Source: Arthrobacter sp. ES3-54 (GTDB taxonomy: Bacteria > Actinomycetota > Actinomycetes > Actinomycetales > Micrococcaceae). Taken from it: a DNA stretch of 64,000 bases. The notes below the pieces were generated by a model, which was not told where the DNA came from, did not search any database, and was given only the letters and a program-made list of their open reading frames with translations. Shown piece after piece: positions 17,288-24,339 of the stretch. The position numbers were made by a program, and so were the translations under genes. Location of the stretch: contig NZ_JAQFIF010000010.1 in NCBI RefSeq assembly GCF_029504395.1, forward strand, positions 86,526 to 150,525. Direction: 5' to 3'. Position 1 is the first letter of the stretch. Every line of letters starts with the position of its first letter.

Positions 17288-17326
17288 AGAGAGGCCCGCC
17301 GAACATGATGGTCGGCGGGCCTCTCT
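17288..17326. terminator. perfect 15-bp hairpin
   Basis: AGAGAGGCCCGCCGA (17288-17302) and TCGGCGGGCCTCTCT (17312-17326) with a 9-base loop. It lies 11 bases beyond the stop of the membrane-protein gene on the minus strand and probably ends its transcript. Confidence 0.7.
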
Positions 17327-17337
17327 AATGGTGGGCG

Positions 17338-18021
17338 TTAGCGCTGTCCGGAATCTCCTGGCGCCGGCGGGTACGTAGGGTACGGCTGCTGCGTCGGCTG
17401 CGCCTGGGGCGGGTACTGCCACTGCTGGGGCTGCGGCGGCTGGTAGGGCTGACCCTGGGTGTACGGGGATGGAGCCGGCCCTTGGGGTTGCTGTACCGGG
17501 GCATACGGCGGCTGCATGGGCATCCGGCCGTACGCGGCGGTCCCGTTCTCCGCCCGTGCCCTTGCCCGGGCTTCGACGGCCCGGGCGGAAAAGAACCGCT
17601 GATGTCCGAGATATACGACGACGAAGAGGCCGACGGCGACGGAGAAGAAAGCAACTGCCGTCACGCCGGACGTCAGGCCTCGAATAAGGCCGTAGATGAG
17701 CGTCAGCAGGCCGCCGATGAGGAACCCGCCGGCGAACAGTGGCTTCCTCGATTCGGTCCAGATACTGGCGCCCAGGATCACGAGAGCCGAGACGAGCGCC
17801 GCAATGGTGACGTTGCGGTTGTAGTCGTGCATCGCGGACTGGTGGGCGTCGATGGCTGCCTGCCTGGCCGCGGTGTCGAGATTTACCAGCGATGACAGTT
17901 CAGGGGCTGGATAGAAGGTTGCGATGCCGAGGCCAACGAAGAGCACGATGATGATGCCCAGGCCGATCGAGTAAAGGACACGCAGGGATTTTTCGGTCAT
18001 ACCCATATCATGCGTAGGCAT
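17338..18021 (-). CDS. four-helix membrane protein with Pro/Gln-rich tail
   Basis: About 227 residues if started at 18021. Other ATG codons at 18006 and 18000 are equally possible, as no strong ribosome-binding site decides. Four hydrophobic helices (e.g. VLYSIGLGIIIVLFVGLGIA and FFSVAVGLFVVVYLG) are followed by an Ala/Arg-rich segment. The cytoplasmic tail of about 65 residues is rich in Pro, Gln and Tyr. Such tails are common in actinobacterial envelope proteins of unknown role. No specific family recognised. Confidence 0.7.
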   Translation of the reverse strand: MPTHDMGMTEKSLRVLYSIGLGIIIVLFVGLGIATFYPAPELSSLVNLDTAARQAAIDAHQSAMHDYNRNVTIAALVSALVILGASIWTESRKPLFAGGFLIGGLLTLIYGLIRGLTSGVTAVAFFSVAVGLFVVVYLGHQRFFSARAVEARARARAENGTAAYGRMPMQPPYAPVQQPQGPAPSPYTQGQPYQPPQPQQWQYPPQAQPTQQPYPTYPPAPGDSGQR

Positions 18022-18344
18022 TCCGGCGGAGACGAGCAGGCGCGCCTCTGGTGACGGACATAATCGTCCAGATGGTCTGACGGGAATTTGGCCAAATCTG
18101 CAGTGTCGGACCGGTCCAGCCAGAGACTGGCGGCCATGCGCGCCCGGGCTGCGGTTCCCGATGAGCTCACCCGACCACCCAGCCAGCATCGTTGCTGTCT
18201 GCAGACTGCCAAGGGTTGGGCTGGCAGAACATCAGCCCCTCTCGACTGATTATTATAACGCCGATAATCAACATTATGTAAAGCTAGCTTTGTATGGCAC
18301 TACGGGAGAGGTGCACAGCGCTCCCCTCCACCCGCGCATCCAAC
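18022..18344. other. intergenic with AT-rich palindromic island
   Basis: In otherwise GC-rich DNA, about 18245-18300 is strongly AT-rich. GATTAT (18248-18253) and ATAATC (18264-18269) form an inverted repeat around a 10-base centre, followed by ACATTATGTAA. It could be a recombinase or repressor site. No gene is seen here. Confidence 0.5.
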
Positions 18345-18665
18345 TCAGTACTGCATCCATAAGGGCCTCTCATCGCGTCCACTTGGGCGGCGTCCGGCCA
18401 CGAGTCCGGTTATCAGCCCCGCAAACGCCGCGGGCAGTGCGAGTAAACCCCCAAGGTGCGGAATGAGACTGTCGGGCATGACGAGATCCGGCCAGCCGAC
18501 CAGCAGCGCAGGTCCCGCGACGGCCAGGATCACCGGCCATCCCAGATCGCTCAGGCGCGCCCAGACGGCTGAGGCCGCCGAGACAACAGCTCCGGCGAAG
18601 ATCAGCGCATGGCCCGGACCTTCCCTGGCGAACGACCCCGGGGTGTGGATGAGTGAGAACGTCAT
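18345..18665 (-). CDS. small membrane protein
   Basis: 106 residues from the ATG at 18665. Three or four hydrophobic helices (HALIFAGAVVSAASAVWARL; WPVILAVAGPALLVGWPDLV; LLALPAAFAGLITGLVAG) are followed by a basic C-terminus. Composition is coding-like, but no family is recognised and the ribosome-binding site is weak. It lies in a gene-poor stretch. Confidence 0.5.
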   Translation of the reverse strand: MTFSLIHTPGSFAREGPGHALIFAGAVVSAASAVWARLSDLGWPVILAVAGPALLVGWPDLVMPDSLIPHLGGLLALPAAFAGLITGLVAGRRPSGRDERPLWMQY

Positions 18666-18777
18666 CGCCAATCCCGCATGGTGAGTACCAGGGAGGCCAG
18701 GCGGGCCAGGGTCCACATGGCGGCCTGTTGTCGCCGGCGGCGGATGCTCATGAGCCTAACCTACGCCCTGCCCGGCA

Positions 18778-18825
18778 CTGGGGCGCCTCTCCCCCGACCC
18801 ATTCGCTCTTTGTGGTGTGATGCAG
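18778..18825 (+). repeat. diverged 48-base direct repeat, copy A
   Basis: This 48-base stretch matches 20146-20193 at 39 of 48 positions in the same orientation, beginning CTGGGGCGCC and ending ATGCAG. The two copies bracket the MBL-fold gene. Around copy A (18666-19010) no gene is recognised. Confidence 0.55.
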
Positions 18826-19010
18826 ATGTGCTTCGACGAAGAAACCCCGGGAATCCAGCGAGTACGCCGGCGTATTGGTTATTGGTTGGCCACCCAGGGC
18901 GTCAAGAACCAATGGCAGGGCTGGGGAGCAAGCGCAAAACGACGCCGTCAGGAAGCTCGTCCCGCTATCGGATGCCGAACGTTGGGCAAACCCGAAAGTC
19001 TGGCTACCGA

Positions 19011-19808
19011 CTAATTCCGAAGGAGGCGCTGTACTTGCCCTGCGTGCACGTCGCTCACCCATTCCCAGCCGGGCTTGGCCGACGGACCAATCCGCGGGTC
19101 GCTGGGATCCGTGCCGTCACGCAAGGCGAGCACGTACGCCCGATCCTGGTCGATCCGCGCACGCACCTGGTCAGCTCGGCCGACGGACCCGTGGCCCGGG
19201 ACAACGACATCCACGTCGCCCGCCACGTCCTCGAGCAGCCGCAGCGCAGTGAGGTATTCCTCGATCGGGTCGCCGATGCCATTCAGGTCGAGCATCGGAA
19301 TCAGCACATCAGAGAGCATGTCGCCGGCGACGAGGACTCCCCGTTCCTCGATCAACAGCGCCGCATGCCCCGGGGCATGCGCATGATGCTCGATGATTCG
19401 GATCCCCGTGCCATGCCATGGAATCTGCGTCGTCTCGGCGGGCAGGCCTGTGATGAGGCCGAGCAGATCTAGGGAGACCTCCTCGGGGATGCCGGCGGCC
19501 TTCGCGACCGCATCCACCCCGCCCGACAGCCGATCCCCGGCGGTCGCCGCGCAGCGCGCGGTGCCGTAACGGGGCGCGGCGCCGAGCCCGGCGTGCCAGA
19601 GCAGGTGATCCCAGTGCGGATGCGTCGAGAAGCCTGCCACTACCGTGTGCCCCAATTCCGACAGGTCGCTCACGAGACAGCTCATTTCGTCCTCGTGCAC
19701 CCCGGCGTCGATGAGCAGCACGCCAGCCCCGCCCTGCACGACAACGGCGTTGCTTTGGCAGAACTCGCTCTCGTGGATAAGCACACCGTCCGCGACCTGC
19801 GTCAGCAC
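19011..19808 (-). CDS. MBL-fold metallohydrolase
   Basis: 265 residues. The metallo-beta-lactamase motif is THPHWDHLLWH (residues ~62-72), followed by the third ligand region HAPGHAALLIEERGVLVAGD with its metal-bridging Asp. A C-terminal His sits in VVVPGHGSVG. The fold includes lactonases, glyoxalase II and quorum-quenching enzymes. The start at 19808 gives the expected beta-strand IDAGVHEDE ahead of the motif. It is flanked by the two copies of a 48-base repeat in a degraded neighbourhood. Substrate unknown. Confidence 0.85.
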   Translation of the reverse strand: MLTQVADGVLIHESEFCQSNAVVVQGGAGVLLIDAGVHEDEMSCLVSDLSELGHTVVAGFSTHPHWDHLLWHAGLGAAPRYGTARCAATAGDRLSGGVDAVAKAAGIPEEVSLDLLGLITGLPAETTQIPWHGTGIRIIEHHAHAPGHAALLIEERGVLVAGDMLSDVLIPMLDLNGIGDPIEEYLTALRLLEDVAGDVDVVVPGHGSVGRADQVRARIDQDRAYVLALRDGTDPSDPRIGPSAKPGWEWVSDVHAGQVQRLLRN

Positions 19809-19969
19809 GCGCTGGGCCCCTTTACATCGCGACTGGCGTAGCGGTGCATCATGACACTGAGTGAAGTTCCCGCATCGACGCTGATTACATGCTTGTCCGA
19901 AATGACATCGTCACCCATCGCGACACTCTCACGGTCAACGGAAAACCCGAGCTGCAGAGGCATCGTCAT
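19802..19969 (-). pseudogene. short N-terminal fragment (55 codons)
   Basis: ATG at 19969 stands behind GGGGGAG at good spacing. It encodes MTMPLQLGFSVDRESVAMGD followed by about 35 residues. The beginning looks like a real protein N-terminus. The frame ends after 55 codons in a stretch overlapping the start of the MBL gene, so it is probably truncated. Family not certain. Confidence 0.35.
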
Positions 19970-20145
19970 GCGGAAATACTCCCCCGGTGACCCGCGGTGA
20001 CGCAAGTAGCCGCGAGAACTCGCCGGTCACGAATCCGCCGGGGCACCACATGAATCGTTTTCCACACCACCGAGGGCTTCGAAACCGATCAACAGCCTGC
20101 GCGTCCTGCTCAGGACTCCGACCATACGGCCCTCTCCTAGCCCTT

Positions 20146-20218
20146 CTGGGGCGCCACTCCCCCGGCCTGGTCATTCTTTGTAGTGTCATGCAGCGGTTCC
20201 TGAATGCAGGAACCGCTG
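20146..20218 (+). repeat. 48-base direct repeat, copy B, joined to a perfect hairpin
   Basis: 20146-20193 is the second copy of the repeat at 18778. It runs into CAGCGGTTCCTG (20191-20202) and CAGGAACCGCTG (20207-20218), a 12-bp perfect stem with a 4-base loop that is absent from copy A. The surrounding 19970-20524 has no gene I can support. Confidence 0.55.
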
Positions 20219-20524
20219 GAATCAGGACTCGGACCGATTCATATTCCCGCTGCACTCTGCGTGCGTCGGCAGATGAATCAGCTGTTGATGAAGAGCCGGA
20301 TTATGGGGCTGCGTCGACTACGACTTCGTTGGTATTGGCCGAGGGCGCCGATGAACACCCCGGGCATCCCGCGCCTCACGTTCGTCGTCGACGCCGTCGA
20401 CGACGTCCTGCACCACCTCAATGTTGCGCTCCGGGTCACCGTCCGTGTGGCACCAGGACGCCAGGCGATCCAACTCCGGCCCGCTGAGGTCATAGCGCTC
20501 CACAAGCTAGGAAGCGCAGCTAGG

Positions 20525-21155
20525 TCATGTGTTCGGGTCGGCCGAGGACGTTGCGTACTCCGGGCGGCGCCCAAGAGGCCGATAAGTCTGGATGGTTATT
20601 CCCCGGGAAGTGGTCTGCGTGGTCACCAGCTCGAGCGCGATGTCCGGACCGGAATCGGGAAACAGCCGAGTGCCCTGGCCGACGACGACGGGATAGGTGA
20701 GCAGGTCGAGCTGGTCCACCAACTCGTGGGCGAGTAGCCATCGGACGAGGACACCGCTGCCGGGCACCAGCAGTTCGCCGTCTTGCTGAGCCTTCAGATC
20801 ACGGACGGCCCCGGCGACGTCGCCGCTCAGGATGCTCGTGCCCGCCCACTGCGGGTCGGTGAGGCTGGTCGATGCCACGTACTTGGGCCGGCTGTTCAGT
20901 GCGGCGGCGATCGGGCTCGTGCTCGGATCGATCATGGCTCCCCAGTAGCGGGCGAAGATCTCGTAGGTTCGCCGGCCAAAGAGGAACGCGGCGGCACCGC
21001 CGTAGACCTGGTTGAGATAGTCCCCGCTTTCGGTATCGAGAAGCGGGATGGCCCATCCCCCCGCGGTCGAAGCCGCCGCGGCGATCTTCCTCAGGTCCGC
21101 CCAGCCCCTGCATCACGCCGTCCACCGAGACGTTGGTCGTCGTCGTCAACCTCAT
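20525..21155 (-). pseudogene. dihydrofolate reductase/RibD C-terminal family protein, frameshifted
   Basis: Two frames together encode one RibD-like reductase. The N-terminal part starts at the ATG at 21155 ([20 protein letters not shown]). The rest continues in another frame with LVPGSGVLVRWLLAHELVD and LTYPVVVGQGTRLFP. The break is at a run of six C (21057-21062). Removing one base restores GGWAIPLLD and the full ~210-residue protein. The family reduces unknown substrates with NADPH. It could be a sequencing error or a true lesion; other genes nearby are also decayed. Confidence 0.75.
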
Positions 21156-21332
21156 GTCGTGGTGACACCCCTTCTGGATCTGCGCTACTTGCTTAAAGAA
21201 GCACACTAGAAGTTGTTTATCAACGGGTTAGCATCACGTCGTGCGTACACAGGACGACGGCCAATTCCGCGCTCACTCCCCTGCCCCGCTGCAGGCGGAC
21301 AAAGCGGCAGAGCTTCGGGCCGCTCAGTGGCC

Positions 21333-21761
21333 CTAGGCGTAGAAGCCGCGGAGAACGGCAACGAATATCGGCCGCAGCCGCTTTGGATGTGTGACGGCGC
21401 CTGCCGCTCGAATCATTGACGTGTCGACGTCGGCCAGAAAGGCCTCAGGTGATGCATACCCATCCGGAACGCGGATCAACCAGACATACCCCCTAGGCCG
21501 CGGCGGGACGTCGGCGTCCCGGAGGTAGGAATCGATGTCGTCATCTACTCCTTGCCGGTCAGCGGCTGTGAACGGACCTTCGAAATAGTGCCGAACGCCA
21601 GCGTGCTCGGTGTAGCCGGTGACCACCTTGTCCGCGTCCGAGGACGGGTGGCGGCGCAGGTTTTCCCTGCCGGCTGCCCACCCCATGAGCGCTCCCCAGC
21701 CGTTTTCGGGCAGCTCCACCCAGGAAGCTGAGGGCTCAGCTTCCTGTACCTCACTCCACAT
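21333..21761 (-). CDS. hypothetical protein (142 aa)
   Basis: ATG at 21761 behind ACGGAGC was preferred over an upstream start at 21821 because of this ribosome-binding site. The protein is soluble, with acidic and aromatic residues (SASWVELPENGWGALMGWAA; PRPRGYVWLIRVPDGYASPE). No known family recognised. It lies directly downstream of a DUF4193 gene on the same strand, 47 bases away, and may be cotranscribed. Confidence 0.55.
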   Translation of the reverse strand: MWSEVQEAEPSASWVELPENGWGALMGWAAGRENLRRHPSSDADKVVTGYTEHAGVRHYFEGPFTAADRQGVDDDIDSYLRDADVPPRPRGYVWLIRVPDGYASPEAFLADVDTSMIRAAGAVTHPKRLRPIFVAVLRGFYA

Positions 21762-21808
21762 GGTTGCTCCGTATCGGCTGGGGTGCGCGTGCGCCCTGAA
21801 GGAGCGCT

Positions 21809-22111
21809 TTAGCCTTCGCACTCGATGCAGTACGAGTGGCCGTTGCTTTCGCGCGCGAGCTGGGACCTGTGCCGGACCAAGAAGCAGGAGGAGCAGGTGA
21901 ACTCGTCCTGGGCTTGGGGAATGACCTGAACGATAAGTTCCTCGGCGACGAACTCTCCGCCGGGGGTGATGGCGTCATCCAGGGCCTCGGACTCGTCCAG
22001 CTCGCGGACGACGCTGCGGGCATCGGGAGCGTTCGCGGATTGCAGCGCCTCCAGAGACCTGTCCTGTGATTCCTTGACGTCGGAACGGACTTCGTCGTAA
22101 TCGGTTGCCAC
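21809..22111 (-). CDS. DUF4193 zinc-ribbon protein, copy 1
   Basis: 100 residues, GTG start (VATDYDEVR). An acidic N-terminal half (VRELDESEALDDAI) is followed by a C-terminal zinc ribbon CSSCFLVRHRSQ ... YCIECEG with two CxxC pairs. DUF4193 proteins are small actinobacterial proteins, often essential-looking or dUTPase-linked, of unknown function. A close paralogue lies at 48007-48309 in this window. Confidence 0.85.
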   Translation of the reverse strand: MATDYDEVRSDVKESQDRSLEALQSANAPDARSVVRELDESEALDDAITPGGEFVAEELIVQVIPQAQDEFTCSSCFLVRHRSQLARESNGHSYCIECEG

Positions 22112-22550
22112 TTCGGTGATTCTCTCTTCCCTGATGTTGTCGGACGATCATGTCTGACTCCAGTCCAACACACGCGAGGGCGCCCGTATTCCCCGCACGC
22201 CACGAAGTGGCGGGCGGCTTCTGGCAGCCCGGAAATTGGTCCAGCGCCATGGCCGCTGGACCAGCGGAAACGCCCCCTGCCATGTCCCGGAGCAGCCATC
22301 ACCCCGGGCTGACGACAGCCTCGCAATCACTGTGGTGGTGCCATGCGATGCCCCTCTTAGCTGTGACTTCCTTGGTTTTGCCTGTGAATCATCCGCGGGT
22401 CCTTGCGCGCATCTGGTTGCCTGCGGCAAGCTGTTGGTCACTTGGTGAATTGATCAAGTACAAGGAGACCGACGGCGAGGCTGCTGCCGGACTCTGTAGC
22501 GGCGATGCCGCCGCCCGGGCATGAACCGGCAGAACGGGAGGGCACGCAAT
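22112..22550. other. divergent intergenic region with one hairpin
   Basis: About 440 bases between DUF4193 and the calpain-like gene. TGGTCCAGCG (22237-22246) and CGCTGGACCA (22254-22263) form a perfect 10-bp stem. Neither neighbour ends here, so it is not an ordinary terminator. No gene is supported. Confidence 0.4.
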
Positions 22551-23450
22551 ATGCAACGTCCAGTATCCATGTCGGCCAAATTCCAAACAATTGTCATTTG
22601 CTCACTAATTGCCGTGATCGTGATTCTTGGAATTGCGTATCTTTTCATTTCCCGGTCGAACGTTTCGCCGATTCCGGGAGCGTCCGGGCCTCAGGGGAAC
22701 AACCCAACAGTGTCTGGGCGTGCTACTTACCAGAAAGTTCCGAATCAAGTTCTTTTTGCGCATGATAGCGCCGGAAAGCCGAATATCTCCGGGGACCTGA
22801 CGAATATCAAGCAGGGCGACGCGGGCGATTGCTATTTCCTGGCCGCCCTGATGACAGTGGCCGCGCGATCGCCTGAGACCATTTTGAACATGGTCCACGA
22901 CAACGGCAACGGGACCTACACCATTACCTTCCACAGCAAATATGACGGCGTACCCAATCCGGTGACGGTGACGGTCAACGGTGATCTTCCGTTCCGCCGC
23001 GACAAACCCTTCGAAAATGGCATCGAAAATATTGACGGCAAGAACGTTTCATGGGCGGCGATTATCGAGAAAGGATGGGCGGCGGCGAACGGCAACAGCT
23101 ATAAGGGCATCGATGGCACCGACCTCAGCAACGCTCAGGACCACGATGTGCATAATGGCCTCTATGCCATCACCGGTGAGGCTGGCGTCGACCGCAATCC
23201 CGGCGGCCCCATGACGGACGTGACCTTTGCGCAGATCGCGGAGGATTTCGCCAGCGGGCTGATTACCCTTGGGACGTCCAACTCCGACGGCAAGCTGGTG
23301 TCCGACCATTCCTACGCGTTGCTGGGCGTGAATTCTTCCGACCAAACCGTCGTGGTGGGAGATCCGGAGGGCGGCCAAGAGACGCTGTCGTTTGAGACCT
23401 TCCAGTCCACAAATATCAACCAGTACATCGCGATACCGGCACTTCCCTAA
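22551..23450 (+). CDS. membrane-anchored calpain-like (C2 family) cysteine protease
   Basis: 299 residues from the ATG at 22551, chosen because CGGGAGG sits at the right distance; an in-frame ATG at 22521 is less likely. Residues 11-33 are one hydrophobic helix that anchors the protein, with the rest outside. The calpain core is complete in outline: QGDAGDCYFLAAL with the nucleophile C94, the SWAAIIEKGWAA motif (167-178), and H253 in SDHSYALLGV. The third position is GDPEG (D271), where calpains have Asn in NPWG. The gene is monocistronic. Substrate unknown; the extracytoplasmic location suggests envelope or secreted targets. Confidence 0.85.
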   Translation: MQRPVSMSAKFQTIVICSLIAVIVILGIAYLFISRSNVSPIPGASGPQGNNPTVSGRATYQKVPNQVLFAHDSAGKPNISGDLTNIKQGDAGDCYFLAALMTVAARSPETILNMVHDNGNGTYTITFHSKYDGVPNPVTVTVNGDLPFRRDKPFENGIENIDGKNVSWAAIIEKGWAAANGNSYKGIDGTDLSNAQDHDVHNGLYAITGEAGVDRNPGGPMTDVTFAQIAEDFASGLITLGTSNSDGKLVSDHSYALLGVNSSDQTVVVGDPEGGQETLSFETFQSTNINQYIAIPALP

Positions 23451-23451
23451 C

Positions 23452-23485
23452 ACAGACCGTTGAACGAGTACAGACCGTTGAACGA
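23452..23485 (+). repeat. 16-base tandem direct repeat after the calpain-like gene
   Basis: ACAGACCGTTGAACGA occurs at 23452-23467 and again at 23470-23485, separated by GT. It starts two bases after the stop codon. Possibly a small duplication. Confidence 0.7.
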
Positions 23486-23528
23486 AAGACCGCGGTCAAG
23501 TTCCCCTGCCGCGCCCTCACCCCCGGCC

Positions 23529-23550
23529 GGCCCGCGATTCGTCGCGGGCC
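23529..23550. terminator. hairpin with TTCG tetraloop
   Basis: GGCCCGCGA (23529-23537) and TCGCGGGCC (23542-23550) enclose TTCG, a very stable fold about 80 bases after the calpain-like gene. No T-tract follows. The rest of 23451-23908 has no recognisable gene. Confidence 0.55.
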
Positions 23551-23786
23551 TGGTTCCCGCTCATCCGGCTCTCGGCCTTATGACGAGCATGTGCCCGAGC
23601 CGGTGGCGGCCGATGAGGACATCCGGGTCCATTCGGCCGTCTTCGCCCGAGCATATTGGGTTCGTTGCTCATGACTTTCTCCAGCTCCTTCGGCAGGCAG
23701 CTTCCCTCTCACGCCTGCCATTGAGCCGTGATGGAAGGGCCCGGGGCCCGTCCAGAGCGGGCAATGAATCAAGGCGTAGATCGCGG

Positions 23787-23815
23787 TTGACAGGTGTAGC
23801 CCGACATTCTAAATT
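23787..23815 (+). promoter_or_regulatory. near-consensus housekeeping promoter
   Basis: TTGACA (23787-23792), a 17-base spacer, then TAAATT (23810-23815), about 95 bases upstream of the gene at 23909. It is the best sigma-70-type promoter match I noticed in the window. A small CCCGG/CCGGG hairpin lies in the leader. Confidence 0.65.
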
Positions 23816-23908
23816 TTTAGGTGCCCGGCGAAGCCCGGGACGGTTTTGCTTCACCCCTTGATAGCTGTGCCAGTTGAGCGGCTACGCCGCCGGACGCAGG
23901 AGGCCAAG

Positions 23909-24283
23909 ATGTTGAAGTCACCACTGCAGGAGTTCGTCAATGACTGCATCGCCCGGAATCCGGACGCAGACGGGCTCACCCAGGAAGAGTTGTACGGTCT
24001 ATACCTCAGCTGGTGCGCCCTCCGGGAATCCACGCCCGCCCCAGCCAGAACTTTCAGAGCGGGACTGCGCGCGGCGAACATCCAGCCCGAACACCGCGGC
24101 GGCTTGTGCAGAGGCTTGGCGATGACGGGCCCCGCTGCCTGCGACTACATCGTCCATCGGGAACTCCCCCTCGCACCGCTCCCCCAAGAGCTCCAAAAGA
24201 GTGTTGCTGACGACGACGGAACCGCCGCTATCGGCCGGGAACCGGCGCCAGGAAACGGCTCGGTATCAGCCCCGGCCGCCTAG
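23909..24283 (+). CDS. hypothetical protein with winged-helix-like domain (124 aa)
   Basis: ATG at 23909 follows AGGAGGCCAAG. Residues 3-65 (LQEFVNDCIARNPDADGLTQ; ELYGLYLSWCAL; FRAGLRAANI) resemble the winged-helix module found at the end of phage and plasmid primases. This reads a cargo-dependent domain rather than a whole enzyme. The C-terminal half is Ala/Pro-rich. It is preceded by a near-consensus promoter. Function is unknown; a DNA-binding role is inferred only from that resemblance. Confidence 0.65.
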   Translation: MLKSPLQEFVNDCIARNPDADGLTQEELYGLYLSWCALRESTPAPARTFRAGLRAANIQPEHRGGLCRGLAMTGPAACDYIVHRELPLAPLPQELQKSVADDDGTAAIGREPAPGNGSVSAPAA

Positions 24284-24339
24284 AGCCCGGGCCGATTCCT
24301 GGGTTCATCCGGGGACGATGGTTTTCGATAGTCACATGC

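Noticed and set aside
15970..18320. Shared string AGGTGCACAGCG at about 15978 and 18308
   Set aside because: Only 12 bases match, flanks differ, so it is probably chance.
20318..20503. 61-codon frame on the minus strand (MERYDLSGPELDRLAS...)
   Set aside because: The first ~40 residues look coding-like, but the GTG start has no ribosome-binding site and the end turns into an Arg/Pro-rich run. It may be a gene relic but I cannot support it.
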